Assembly (NCBI GenBank): GCA_964625855.1
Contig: CAZVFC010000001.1
Span: 186,001-250,000 of the forward strand
Reading direction: 5' to 3'
From: JAPLUA01 sp964625855
Lineage (GTDB): Bacteria; Verrucomicrobiota; Verrucomicrobiia; Limisphaerales; UBA8199
DNA: 64,000 nucleotides
In this document: positions 8,191 to 16,339 of the stretch, piece by piece
Layout of the letters: each line of letters opens with the position of its first letter
Position numbering within the stretch: the first letter of the stretch is position 1
Position numbers and translations under genes: made by a program
Notes under the pieces: model-generated
Database searches by the model: none
What the model was told of the DNA's origin: nothing
The model's input: the letters and a program-made list of their open reading frames with translations, nothing else

Positions 8191-8859
8191 ATGCGAATCC
8201 TCGTGGTAGAAGACGACAAGAAGATCGCCTCTTTCGTCGTCGCCGGCCTGAAGCAGAGCGGCTACGCGGTGGATCACGCCGCGGACGGTGAGAATGGGCT
8301 GATCATGGCGCAAACCATCTCCTACGATGCCGCCGTGGTGGACATTATGCTTCCCAAGCTCGACGGCCTGAGCCTGATCCAACAACTCCGCGCCAAGGGC
8401 GCGCGCGTCCCCGTGCTGATCCTCAGCGCCAAGGCCTCCGTGGACGACCGGGTCCGGGGTCTGCAAGCCGGAGGCGATGATTATCTTACGAAACCCTTCG
8501 CGTTCTCCGAGTTGCTGGCGCGCATCCAGGCACTGATTCGCCGCGCCTCGAACACGCCCGAGCCGACGCGCCTCGTCGTCGGCGACCTGACCATGGAACT
8601 GCTCACCCGCGAGGTGCAACGGGCCGGCCAGAAGATTGACTTGCAGCCCCGTGAATTCTCCCTGCTGGAATACCTCATGCGCAACGCCAATCGCACGGTG
8701 ACCAAGACCATGATCCTCGAGCATATCTTCGACTACAGCTTTGATCCGCAGACCAACGTCGTGGACGTGCTCGTGCACCGCCTGCGCAGCAAGTTGGACA
8801 AAGACCGGGCGATGATCCACACCATCCGGGGAGTCGGCTATGTCCTCCGGCCTGCTTGA
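8191..8859 (+). CDS. OmpR-family response regulator (CusR/CopR-like)
   Basis: A 222-residue DNA-binding response regulator. The receiver domain covers about 1-115: acidic pair in RILVVEDDKK, phospho-acceptor D51 in VVDIMLPKLDG, and the conserved lysine in DDYLTKPFAFSELLARI. A winged-helix domain follows (LTREVQRAGQKIDLQPREFSLLEYL split over residues about 130-160, and VHRLRSKLDK). That wording is closest to the CusR/CopR/IrlR heavy-metal subgroup. The ATG at 8191 places the receiver at the N-terminus; upstream in-frame ATGs at 8164 and 8179 would add unrelated residues. The stop overlaps the start of the sensor kinase by 20 bases, so the pair is coupled. No efflux genes are adjacent, so the inducing signal is unknown. 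Confidence 0.93.
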   Translation: MRILVVEDDKKIASFVVAGLKQSGYAVDHAADGENGLIMAQTISYDAAVVDIMLPKLDGLSLIQQLRAKGARVPVLILSAKASVDDRVRGLQAGGDDYLTKPFAFSELLARIQALIRRASNTPEPTRLVVGDLTMELLTREVQRAGQKIDLQPREFSLLEYLMRNANRTVTKTMILEHIFDYSFDPQTNVVDVLVHRLRSKLDKDRAMIHTIRGVGYVLRPA

Positions 8860-10243
8860 GCCTCTCCGTCGGAACATCGGCCTCCGCCTCAGTCTGCTGT
8901 ACGCGCTGATCTTCACGCTGAGCAGCGTCGCGCTGCTGGCAGTGGCCTATTATTTGCTCGCCGCGGCGGTCGGCACCAAGGACCGGGAGGTGCTCGAGGC
9001 GCGCCTGAAGGAAGCGGCGGTCGTCTATGAAACCGGCGGGACCATCGCGCTGCGCAGTTGGGTATTCAATCAGCCCGCCGAGATCCAGAACACCATGTTC
9101 GTCCGCCTGGTCAATCCCTTTAACAACACGTCTCTGATTATCAGCGCGCCGCCGGACTGGGTCGAGGCTCGCGACGTGCCCGGCTGGGAGGGCCTGTTCA
9201 AGGCGCCCTACCTCCGCATCCCCCAGAACGCGGAGCGCGACTACACCCTGGGCCGGGTCGAACTCTCCGACGGCCGCATGCTCCAGATCGGCCGGACCAC
9301 CAATAGCCGCGAGGCCCTCCTCATTCCCATCCGCCGCAATTTTCTCCTGGTCGGCACGGCGACCGTCCTGCTTGGATTCGTCGCCGGCGCGTTCTTCGCG
9401 AACCGCGCGATGCGGCCCGTGCGGCAGATCGTCTCGACCGCCCGCTCGATCATTCGCACAGGGCAGCTCGATGCCCGCGTGCCGGTCCGCCAGTCGGACG
9501 GTGAGCTGGACGAACTGGTCCGTCTGTTCAACACCCTGCTCGACAAAAACGAGGCGCTCATCCGGGCCATGCGCGAATCGCTCGACAACGTCGCGCATGA
9601 CCTGCGCACGCCCCTGGCCCGCCTGCGCGGCATTGCCGAGGTCGCCTTGCAGCCCGGCGCCGACCCGGCCGCCGCCCGCGAAGCACTGGCCGATTGCATC
9701 GAGGAATCCGAGCGCGTCTTGAGCATGCTGAACACAATGATGGACATCACTGAGGCCGAGTCCGGCATGATGCGACTCCAACGCGAACCAGCCGATCTTT
9801 GCCAGCTCGTCCGCGAAGCGGCCGACCTCTACGAATACGTGGCCGAGGAAAAGAAGATCACCGTGGGCCTAAACCTGCCCCCATCGCCGATTACCGCCTC
9901 CGCCGACCCCCTCCGCATGCGCCAGGTCTTTGCCAACCTCCTGGACAACGCCATCAAGTACACGCCCGAAGGCGGCAGCGTGACCATCTCGATCCTCGAC
10001 CAGCCAGACCAAGCGACAGTGGTCTTCCGTGACACCGGCATCGGCATTCCAGCCGAGGAACAGGACAAAATCTGGGCCCGGCTCTACCGAACCGACAAGA
10101 GCCGTTCCCAGCGCGGATTGGGTCTTGGCCTCAGCCTGGTCAAAGCCGTCGTCGAAGCCCATGGTGGGCAGGTCACCGTATCCAGCGGGGTCAACCAAGG
10201 CTCCGAGTTCACCGTCCGACTGCCGAAGCGGATTCAGGCCTGA
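8840..10243 (+). CDS. Membrane sensor histidine kinase (CusS-like), partner of the preceding regulator
   Basis: A 467-residue inner-membrane kinase. There is one membrane helix near the N-terminus (LLYALIFTLSSVALLAVAYY, residues about 19-38), a periplasmic sensor part of about 120 residues, and a second helix around 160-180. A HAMP linker follows (NRAMRPVRQIVSTAR). HisKA carries the phospho-acceptor H253 in NVAHDLRTPLARL. The ATPase domain has LLDNAIKYT, FRDTGIGIP and GLGLGLSLVKAVVEAHGG. H-box and ATP boxes are complete. The HDLRTPLxRLRG wording is typical of heavy-metal sensor kinases of the CusS/IrlS group, but metal sensing here is only inferred. The start codon lies inside the end of the regulator gene (20-base overlap). 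Confidence 0.92.
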   Translation: MSSGLLEPLRRNIGLRLSLLYALIFTLSSVALLAVAYYLLAAAVGTKDREVLEARLKEAAVVYETGGTIALRSWVFNQPAEIQNTMFVRLVNPFNNTSLIISAPPDWVEARDVPGWEGLFKAPYLRIPQNAERDYTLGRVELSDGRMLQIGRTTNSREALLIPIRRNFLLVGTATVLLGFVAGAFFANRAMRPVRQIVSTARSIIRTGQLDARVPVRQSDGELDELVRLFNTLLDKNEALIRAMRESLDNVAHDLRTPLARLRGIAEVALQPGADPAAAREALADCIEESERVLSMLNTMMDITEAESGMMRLQREPADLCQLVREAADLYEYVAEEKKITVGLNLPPSPITASADPLRMRQVFANLLDNAIKYTPEGGSVTISILDQPDQATVVFRDTGIGIPAEEQDKIWARLYRTDKSRSQRGLGLGLSLVKAVVEAHGGQVTVSSGVNQGSEFTVRLPKRIQA

Positions 10244-10884
10244 GGCCGCTTAAAAGTTCCCAAACAACCCGAGTGGCCTTCCGTTCGTTGAGCTGATATT
10301 GCCGCAGCAAGGCACGCGGGCGGAGCATCCTGGCCTTGGCAGAAAGTCCTTGCCCTCATCTGGTTCGAAGCTCCGCAGCTTCCTCAGCACCCGCAGCCGC
10401 GCAAACCGCTCGAAATCGGGCGGGCCGCCCGTCTCCAGTAGCTCCACTCAGAAGGTCCTGAACAAGTTCTGCCTCGAATGGCGCTTAGTAACGCGTAAAT
10501 TGCTAGGGCTTAGGCACTTGCACATGAGCACGCGATCCCCTGGCAGGCAAGCCTTGAGCCGGGCGCGCCCACCCCACCTCGGTTGATTTGCCCACCGGCC
10601 GGGGCCGCCAGTGCCTAGCCAGTGCCGAGACACCGCCAAGCCAGTACCTGGCTTAATAGAAATTCTATTAAGCCAGGTACTGGCTTGGCGGTGTCTCGGC
10701 ACTGGCTACCGCGGGACCTGTCAGAGCAAGGCCGCCGACCCGACTCCGGGAACGGCCGCGGCCGACTTGCGCGGCCAAGCCCGAGGCGGGTTGACGGCGC
10801 GGTGGTTGTGAGTGGAAATAGCGGCGACGACGCGGATCACTATCAGAAAAAGCAAGTTCGCAACGCCATCCGCGAGGCAACTGA
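10244..10884. other. 641-bp region without a convincing gene, holding a large palindrome
   Basis: No open frame here has a recognisable product. The notable content is the perfect inverted repeat at 10616-10708 and an extra copy of its outer word GCCAGTGCC at 10607-10615. The last 75 bases before the HicB-like gene read openly as ...DDADHYQKKQVRNAIREATE and stop in an ATGA overlap with that gene. This may be the tail of a damaged upstream gene, but I cannot identify it. Confidence 0.5.
10616..10708. repeat. Perfect inverted repeat, two 46-nt arms around a single base
   Basis: Arms at 10616-10661 and 10663-10708 are exact reverse complements with one central A at 10662. Inside each arm is a smaller hairpin, AAGCCAG-TAC-CTGGCTT, so several alternative folds are possible. 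The centre is AT-rich (AATAGAA) while the outer part is GC-rich. There is no T run, so it is not a simple terminator. It may be a cruciform-forming element or a non-autonomous mobile element; no flanking duplication is evident. Confidence 0.9.
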
Positions 10885-11121
10885 ATGAAAACCGAAGACC
10901 AATACTTGAAGTTCGTGCCCTGGAGCGAGGAGGACGGTCTCTATGTGGCGTTCTGTCCGGACCTCTTCCCCTGGGGCGGGGTCTGTCACGGGAAGACTGA
11001 GGAGCAGGCTTACGGCCAGTTGTGCGAGCTGGTGCGCGAGGAGGTTCAAGAGTTGCGTTCGAGCGGGAAAGATTTGCCCGTGCCCGGCACACGGCCCATG
11101 CGTGACGCAGTGCCGGCCTGA
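10885..11121 (+). CDS. HicB-like antitoxin-fold protein, orphan
   Basis: A 78-residue protein that reads like the partial RNase-H fold of HicB antitoxins: a WSEEDGLYVAFCPDLF strand-turn-strand, then CHGKTEEQAYGQLCELVREEVQEL as the helix with the typical G(K/D)TxEEA wording. The usual C-terminal DNA-binding extension is absent, and no HicA-like toxin (a dsRBD-fold protein of about 60 residues) is visible on either side. The start ATG overlaps the TGA of the open frame before it (ATGA). In this kind of bacterium many solo HicB-domain proteins exist with no proven toxin; a function beyond the fold is not claimed. Confidence 0.65.
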   Translation: MKTEDQYLKFVPWSEEDGLYVAFCPDLFPWGGVCHGKTEEQAYGQLCELVREEVQELRSSGKDLPVPGTRPMRDAVPA

Positions 11122-11267
11122 ACCAGCCGCCGGCTCGGCTCTGGCTGCGCCGCTGCAGCAACCACGCCGAATGCCCGCGGCTGCCCAGGTAGAGCAGCTC
11201 CGCAAGCCCGGCCGGCGCGATCGCCGTCTGCGGATGCAACCCCCAGGGATACTGCTCCAGAGCGGGG

Positions 11268-12200
11268 TCAACCCGCCCTCTGCCCAGTCAGGTTCTCCAG
11301 GAACCCCCGCGCCTTCTTTGCGGCAGCCTTCACGCTGTCCAGCGGGCCGCGGGCGAGGCACTCGACAATCAACGGGCCGTGCGTAAAGCCCCCTTTCTTT
11401 AATCGTGCGACGACTGCCGGGAAATCCACCTTGCCCTCGCCGATGTTCACCAGCACTTCCTTGGGCGGAAGAAAGTCCTTCACGCTCATCCCGACCACCA
11501 GGCCGTCCACCGTGCCGGCATCGTCCACTGGGTCGAGCTTGCCGTCCGAGTAATAGAAGACATTGCCCGGGTCATACCACAGGCCAAAGTTCTTCTTGCC
11601 GACCAGCTCGATGGCCTTGCGGCACTGCGGGCCGGTGGCATTCTGTCCGCCGTGCGGCTTGATGCTGAGGCCGACGCCTTTGGCCGCTGCATAATCGCAG
11701 CACTCGGCAATCGTCTTGTAGTAAAGCTGGTAGAGCTTCTCGTCGCTCGTGCCGCCCAGCATTAGGTTCGGGCACTCGCAGACGATCGCATCATCAATGA
11801 GCTGCTTCAGTCCACGGATGCCCGCGTCGAGCGAACCACCGACCGAGAAGTCGCCATAGACTGAGAGCACCTTGAGTCCGCGTTTTTGGGCCTCCTTGTG
11901 CATGGCCCGGACCTCCTCCACGGGCGTGGTAGTCTTGATCATCACCCAGCCCTGCGTCTTGGTGGTCATCAGCCCGACGTATTTGAAGCCCGCCTCAGCC
12001 ATGGCGTCCAGTGCAACCGGGTATTCGAATTGGTCGAACACGCGCGTGTAGCAGCCGATCTGCCACGCCGCCGGTCGCGCCGCGCCAGCGGTGTCGGCAC
12101 CGAAGAGGGATTCAACGTGTGAGGCCGCCAGGCCCGCCAGCCCCAATCTAGCAGTCCCGGCCAGAAAAGACCGGCGGCTAAATTGGTGGTCAGTGTTCAT
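11268..12200 (-). CDS. Exported sugar phosphate isomerase/epimerase-like TIM-barrel protein
   Basis: A 310-residue protein beginning with a twin-arginine signal (SRRSFLAGTARLGLAGLAAS), so it is probably exported folded through Tat. The mature part has the look of the xylose-isomerase-like TIM-barrel family (AP endonuclease 2 type): QIGCYTRVF, YVGLMTTK, LKVLSVYGDF, LSIKPHGG, FGLWYDPGNVFYYS and PLIVECLARG mark successive strand ends carrying likely metal ligands (H, D, E). The frame is open further upstream to 12434, but the ATG at 12200 puts the Tat signal at the N-terminus. It is divergent from the large glycosidase-like gene at 12379, with 178 bases between, suggesting shared control and a role in sugar processing. 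The substrate is unknown. Confidence 0.85.
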   Translation of the reverse strand: MNTDHQFSRRSFLAGTARLGLAGLAASHVESLFGADTAGAARPAAWQIGCYTRVFDQFEYPVALDAMAEAGFKYVGLMTTKTQGWVMIKTTTPVEEVRAMHKEAQKRGLKVLSVYGDFSVGGSLDAGIRGLKQLIDDAIVCECPNLMLGGTSDEKLYQLYYKTIAECCDYAAAKGVGLSIKPHGGQNATGPQCRKAIELVGKKNFGLWYDPGNVFYYSDGKLDPVDDAGTVDGLVVGMSVKDFLPPKEVLVNIGEGKVDFPAVVARLKKGGFTHGPLIVECLARGPLDSVKAAAKKARGFLENLTGQRAG

Positions 12201-12378
12201 GATGTCAGTTTGCAGAATACTCCGCCCATTCCACTGCTCAAACCTCCTGCTGGCAAGAACCGAGTTGCGCCGAAATTCCCGAAGTGCTTGCCAGCGGGCG
12301 TCCGGCATGCTTTCACTTCTCACGGCAATCGGTCGAGGCCGAACCGCCGTGGCAACAGCAAACCCAATAGAATGAGCT

Positions 12379-14949
12379 ATGACGAAATCGCTACTCCCCA
12401 CGCTCTTGCTCGCCGTGGGTTTATGGTGCAACACGGCTTGGGTCGGGCAGGGAGCGCAAATCGAGACGCCGTCCCTTAACCGGCAGCGTAATAGCCATCC
12501 GGCCCCGGCTGCGCCGAGGTTGATTGCTATCAGGAAGAATGCCTCGGACCTGGAGTCGTTGGCGGCAAACGAAGTGCGGCGCTATGTGTATCTACGCACG
12601 AGAAAGCTGCTGCCGGTGAAGCACGGGGCGCGCGCCGGCGACCGGATCGTGGTGTCGTGCAAGAACTCCAAGCTCGGCGGCGAACTCGGCAGCCTCCTGG
12701 CGCCGCAGGAGTTCACCCTAAAGACCACCACAGCGGACGGTCAACGGGTCTGGTGGATTGTGGGAGGTGACGAGCTCGGTACGTTGTATGGCGCCTACCG
12801 GTTTGCCGAGAAACTGGAAATCCGGTTCGGCCTGGATGAAGACGTAGTGCCTGATGACCGGCTAGAGGGCGTTTGGCCGGAGCTGAGCGAGACGGGCAAG
12901 CCGCGGTTCGCCTTGCGGGGCCTCCAGCCGTTCCATGATTTCTCCGTCGGGCCAGACTGGTGGAATCTCCAGGACTACCAGAGTGTCCTGTCGCAGATGG
13001 CTAAGCTCAGGATGAATTTTATCGGCTTTCATACGTATCCGAGTTGGAACCCTGCAGCCGGTCCTGAGGCAAACGTCTGGATCGGTTTGCCCGAGGACGT
13101 GGACAAGCGCGGCAATGTCCGCTTCGGGTATGAGGCCGGCGTGGTCACTACCCGGCGGGGTTGGGCGGTGACGCCGTTCCCCACGAGCAAGTATGCCTCC
13201 GGCGCGGGATTGCTGTTTGAGGGTGACGATTATGGCCCTGACTTCATGCTTGATTGCCTGGACTGGCCCAAGACCGCGGAGGCAGGCGCGGCCATGTTCA
13301 ACCGCTACGGCGATTTTCAGCAGCGAGCCTTCAACCACGCGCGCCGCCTCGGCATCAAGACTTGCGTCGGCACCGAACTGCCGCTTGGCGTCCCCAAAGC
13401 GCTGGCTTCGCGGCTGGAAGCCCAAGGGATGAAGCCGGATGATCCGACTGTCATTCGACGCCTTTACGAAGGCACGTTCCTGCGGCTCATGCGCAAGATG
13501 CCGGTAGATTATTATTGGTTCTGGGTCGCGGAGGTTTGGCTGGGGATGGAGCCGGGCTCCAGCGGGTGGGAGATTACGTCCACGGCCAATGTCGAGCGGG
13601 AACCGAGCCTGATCGAAGAGGCAGCAAAGTCCGTCAACGCACCGTTTGGGTTCGCCACCTGCGGCTGGCGCCTGGGCACACGCAATGATGCCTTCTGGAT
13701 GGACAAGCGCACTCCAAAGACGTGGGCGGCCTCGTCCATCAACACCAGCTTGGGCCGTGACCCGGTGGAAAAGGCTTATGGGGCCATGCGAGACCGCCCG
13801 AGGTGGGCCATCGGCTGGGCCGAGGATGATGACACCGCCGGCGCCCATTGCTGCACCTGTTGGGACCTGCAGCTCTGGGCCGAGCGGATGTTCGCCAACT
13901 CGGCGGACGCTTTCCGGTACGGGTGCGAGGGCATGATGGCCATCCACTGGCGCACGGCGGCCATCTCCCCGAATATTACGGCGCTGGCGCAGGCCGGCTG
14001 GGACATCGAATCCGCGGGCGATGCCAATGCAGACGCCGCCGCTGCCGGTAGCAGGCTGCCCCGCATGGATGCTTTCTGGGCCGACTGGGGCCGGGGCATA
14101 TTTGGCGGAGACGCCGGGGCCGAGGCGGGCCGGCTTATCCAGAAGCTGGACGGCAGCCACTTGGGAATCAACGCCCTGATTCGAGGCGGCGCCAAGACGA
14201 CGGACGGCCAAATCTCAGCTCTCTTTGCGCCGTTGCGCGAATTGGAGTCGCTGCGGCCCAGGATCAAAGGCACTGGCAACCTGGAGCGGCTGGATTACTG
14301 GCTGAACCTGATCCGCGCCTCTGAACTGCGCGTGCGAACTTGGGTCCTGGCGGATCGCATTGGCGCGAAGGTCAAGGAGGCCGGCGCGATTCCGGAGGCG
14401 GACAAGAAGGCAGGCTTCGCCCGCAACGAAGTCCTTCCGCTCCGTTTGGAGATCGCGCGCAGCTACGAGAGCATGATCGCCGCCTTCACGGCCTGTGCCA
14501 AATCGCCCGGCGAAATCGGGACCGTCGCCAGCATCGAGAGCGGTTGTCGCGCCCGCGTCCTATCCGGCCACGACGCAGCCATTGCACACATTCTCGGGGC
14601 GCCCTTACCCGCCGAGGCTGCGGTCAGCACAGCTTACCGGGGAACCCCACGGATTTTCGTCTCCGCCAGGCGCACTCAGATGAAGGCGGGCGAACCGCAG
14701 GAGATCCGGGCCTTCGTGCTCTCAGCCGGGAAATGCAGCGGAGTCAACCTGTTCTGGCGCCCGCTCGGCGCGGGCCGATTCAAGAGAGCGGCCGCGACTC
14801 ATCGCGCGCGTCAGGCTTATCGGGTTGATTTGCCGGCTCGCTCTCAGGGCACCGTGGAATACTACCTCGAAGCGACCCTGGAGGATGGCCAGAAACTGGT
14901 GTGGCCAGCCACGGCTCCCGCGATCAACCAGACCGTGATTGCGTGGTAA
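12379..14949 (+). CDS. Large secreted alpha-glucuronidase-like / glycosidase-like protein
   Basis: An 856-residue protein with a signal peptide (LLPTLLLAVGLWCNTAWVGQG). Residues about 45-150 resemble the N-terminal domain of alpha-glucuronidases and related glycosidases: ANEVRRYVYLRTRKLLPV, then GGDELGTLYGAYRFAEKL. The central part begins RFALRGLQPFHDF and MAKLRMNFIGFHTYPSW, typical of a TIM-barrel glycosidase whose first strand carries conserved aromatic residues. Cys-rich WDLQLWAERMF and GMMAIHWRT follow. The last 100 residues (from about 755) form a beta-rich domain. I cannot assign a GH family with certainty; GH67-like or an unclassified relative are both possible. It is divergent from the Tat-exported isomerase-like gene, which supports a sugar-degradation role. 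Confidence 0.7.
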   Translation: MTKSLLPTLLLAVGLWCNTAWVGQGAQIETPSLNRQRNSHPAPAAPRLIAIRKNASDLESLAANEVRRYVYLRTRKLLPVKHGARAGDRIVVSCKNSKLGGELGSLLAPQEFTLKTTTADGQRVWWIVGGDELGTLYGAYRFAEKLEIRFGLDEDVVPDDRLEGVWPELSETGKPRFALRGLQPFHDFSVGPDWWNLQDYQSVLSQMAKLRMNFIGFHTYPSWNPAAGPEANVWIGLPEDVDKRGNVRFGYEAGVVTTRRGWAVTPFPTSKYASGAGLLFEGDDYGPDFMLDCLDWPKTAEAGAAMFNRYGDFQQRAFNHARRLGIKTCVGTELPLGVPKALASRLEAQGMKPDDPTVIRRLYEGTFLRLMRKMPVDYYWFWVAEVWLGMEPGSSGWEITSTANVEREPSLIEEAAKSVNAPFGFATCGWRLGTRNDAFWMDKRTPKTWAASSINTSLGRDPVEKAYGAMRDRPRWAIGWAEDDDTAGAHCCTCWDLQLWAERMFANSADAFRYGCEGMMAIHWRTAAISPNITALAQAGWDIESAGDANADAAAAGSRLPRMDAFWADWGRGIFGGDAGAEAGRLIQKLDGSHLGINALIRGGAKTTDGQISALFAPLRELESLRPRIKGTGNLERLDYWLNLIRASELRVRTWVLADRIGAKVKEAGAIPEADKKAGFARNEVLPLRLEIARSYESMIAAFTACAKSPGEIGTVASIESGCRARVLSGHDAAIAHILGAPLPAEAAVSTAYRGTPRIFVSARRTQMKAGEPQEIRAFVLSAGKCSGVNLFWRPLGAGRFKRAAATHRARQAYRVDLPARSQGTVEYYLEATLEDGQKLVWPATAPAINQTVIAW

Positions 14950-15053
14950 GCGCGAAGCGTTGCGTGGCGAGTAGTTTGCAAGGTGAGCAGCGTTGGGTGT
15001 TCCCGGGGCCTTCCGCACTTGTGCCAGCCGCGGCCGACGGCTATTGTTGCTAC

Positions 15054-15287
15054 ATGCCGATTTACGAATTTCATTGCAGCAAGTGCGAGCAGGACAGCGA
15101 GATCCTGGTCCGCTCCAGTCGGTGGAAAGGCAGCAAGTGCCCCCATTGCGGCTCGACCAGGCTCTCCAAGAAGCTTTCTGTGTTTGCTTCATCGGGCGCC
15201 GGGGCCAGCGCGGACGCGGCGCCGGCGTGCGAAGGTGGGAAAGGTTCCTGCGGTTGCTGTTGCGGAGGCGGGAAGCACCGGCATTGA
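15054..15287 (+). CDS. FmdB-family zinc-ribbon protein
   Basis: A 77-residue protein starting MPIYEFHCSKCEQDSEIL, the signature N-terminus of the FmdB putative regulatory family. Two CxxC knuckles bind zinc: C-S-K-C near residue 8 and C-P-H-C near residue 33. A low-complexity tail rich in Gly, Ala and Cys follows (GSCGCCCGGGKHRH), which could bind further metal. The frame is open upstream to 14901, but only the ATG at 15054 gives the family N-terminus. It is monocistronic, 104 bases after the glycosidase-like gene. The function of the family is poorly known. Confidence 0.85.
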   Translation: MPIYEFHCSKCEQDSEILVRSSRWKGSKCPHCGSTRLSKKLSVFASSGAGASADAAPACEGGKGSCGCCCGGGKHRH

Positions 15288-15372
15288 ATGCCGTTGCACG
15301 CCGCACTCGCTTAATTTCCTTAGTGCGTGTGGCCGTAGATAGGGTGACTTTGGGGGGACCAACGTGCCTGTA

Positions 15373-15472
15373 GCGCGAAGCGTTTGGAGTGCGTCCAGCT
15401 TGCTGGCGCTATCGTTACGCGGGGGCGCGCCGAAAGCGGGAGCAAGCTCCGCGCACTCCAAACGCCTCGCGC
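15373..15472. repeat. Intergenic inverted repeat (21-nt arms)
   Basis: GCGCGAAGCGTTTGGAGTGCG at 15373-15393 is matched by its reverse complement at 15452-15472 with one mismatch; the arms are separated by 58 bases. Between them is a second complementary pair built on AGCTTGCT / AGCAAGCT. It sits in the gap between two convergent genes. Words like these are, from memory, scattered widely in related genomes. Confidence 0.75.
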
Positions 15473-15527
15473 TTAGGAATATTCGCACCGGACCGCAATA
15501 GGTCACCGGACTTACGACCCGGAGTAC

Positions 15528-16211
15528 CTAGCCAACCGGAACGACTTCCCGCGGAGTCAGCTCGCGTAAATCCTTCACGGCCCAATCCGGTTGATGGGTC
15601 TCTAATTCGGCCAGCGGGTGACCGCCGGTCGCAACCGCCAAACATCTCGCGCCGATCGCGCGGGCGCAGCGGATGTCGAGGGGCGTATCGCCGATCACGA
15701 GCACCTGGCTGCCCGCGAGATCCGTATTGAGAATGCGGCTGCCCCGCTGCCGGGCGATGGCGGCAATCTGTTCCCGGTCCTCGTGGTCGTCGCCAAAGGC
15801 CCCGGTCTCGAAGACATCCCAGAGATTGAGATGGCGGAGCTTGATCTCGGCGCCGAGGCGGATGTTGCCCGTCAGCAAACCAAGCAACGGAGGTTGCGGC
15901 AGTGCCTGCAAGCCCCGAATGAACTCGCACACACCGGGACAAGTCGTGGCTTTACTCTGGGGCAGCAGGTGGTCGAGCCAGAAGACGTAGCGGTCGAAGA
16001 AGCGCTCGAAGTTCTGCGGCGTCGCCGGCACCTGGTGCAGGCTGAAGAACTCACGCACCAGGCTCAGATCGGTGCGACCCGCGAACTTCAACCGCTCGAA
16101 CCCGTCCACGGCGTTGAACTCCGAGGTGAAGACCTTGGCAAAGGCCTTCACCCCCGCGCCGCCCGTGCGGATCAGGGTGCCATCAATGTCGAACAGAACC
16201 AGTCGAACCAT
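15528..16211 (-). CDS. HAD-superfamily phosphatase (phosphoglycolate phosphatase-like)
   Basis: A 227-residue haloacid dehalogenase-fold hydrolase. Motif I is LVLFDIDGTLIRT at residues 5-17, with the nucleophile and acid Asp pair. Motif II lies in LLGLLTGN (about 118-125), motif III includes the later Lys/Arg region, and motif IV is VLVIGDTPLDIRCA with the metal-binding Asp residues. A helical cap (residues about 20-90) makes it a C1-cap type, like Gph. The frame is open upstream to 16307, but the ATG at 16211 places motif I correctly. It lies downstream of the GH16 gene on the same strand with 128 bases between. The natural substrate cannot be determined from sequence. Confidence 0.88.
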   Translation of the reverse strand: MVRLVLFDIDGTLIRTGGAGVKAFAKVFTSEFNAVDGFERLKFAGRTDLSLVREFFSLHQVPATPQNFERFFDRYVFWLDHLLPQSKATTCPGVCEFIRGLQALPQPPLLGLLTGNIRLGAEIKLRHLNLWDVFETGAFGDDHEDREQIAAIARQRGSRILNTDLAGSQVLVIGDTPLDIRCARAIGARCLAVATGGHPLAELETHQPDWAVKDLRELTPREVVPVG

Positions 16212-16339
16212 GTCCGGAGAGGTTAGGCCGAAGACGCCGGTCTGGCAATTCCTGCTCAACGCTTCCGCCCGGTGGCCAGCCTTCAGGCTGTCGGCCCCCG
16301 GAAGCACGCGGGACCGCAGACTCCCAACGCACTCTGCGC

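Noticed and set aside
10299..10888. Short frames in the gap around the large palindrome
   Set aside because: They encode repeats of the palindrome itself or Arg/Pro-rich sequence with no family likeness; only the tail overlapping the HicB-like start is noted.
11122..11267. Minus-strand frame reading YPWGLHPQTAIAP, suggestive of a transposase tail
   Set aside because: The likeness is limited to a YPW word; no HUH motif or other transposase element was found.
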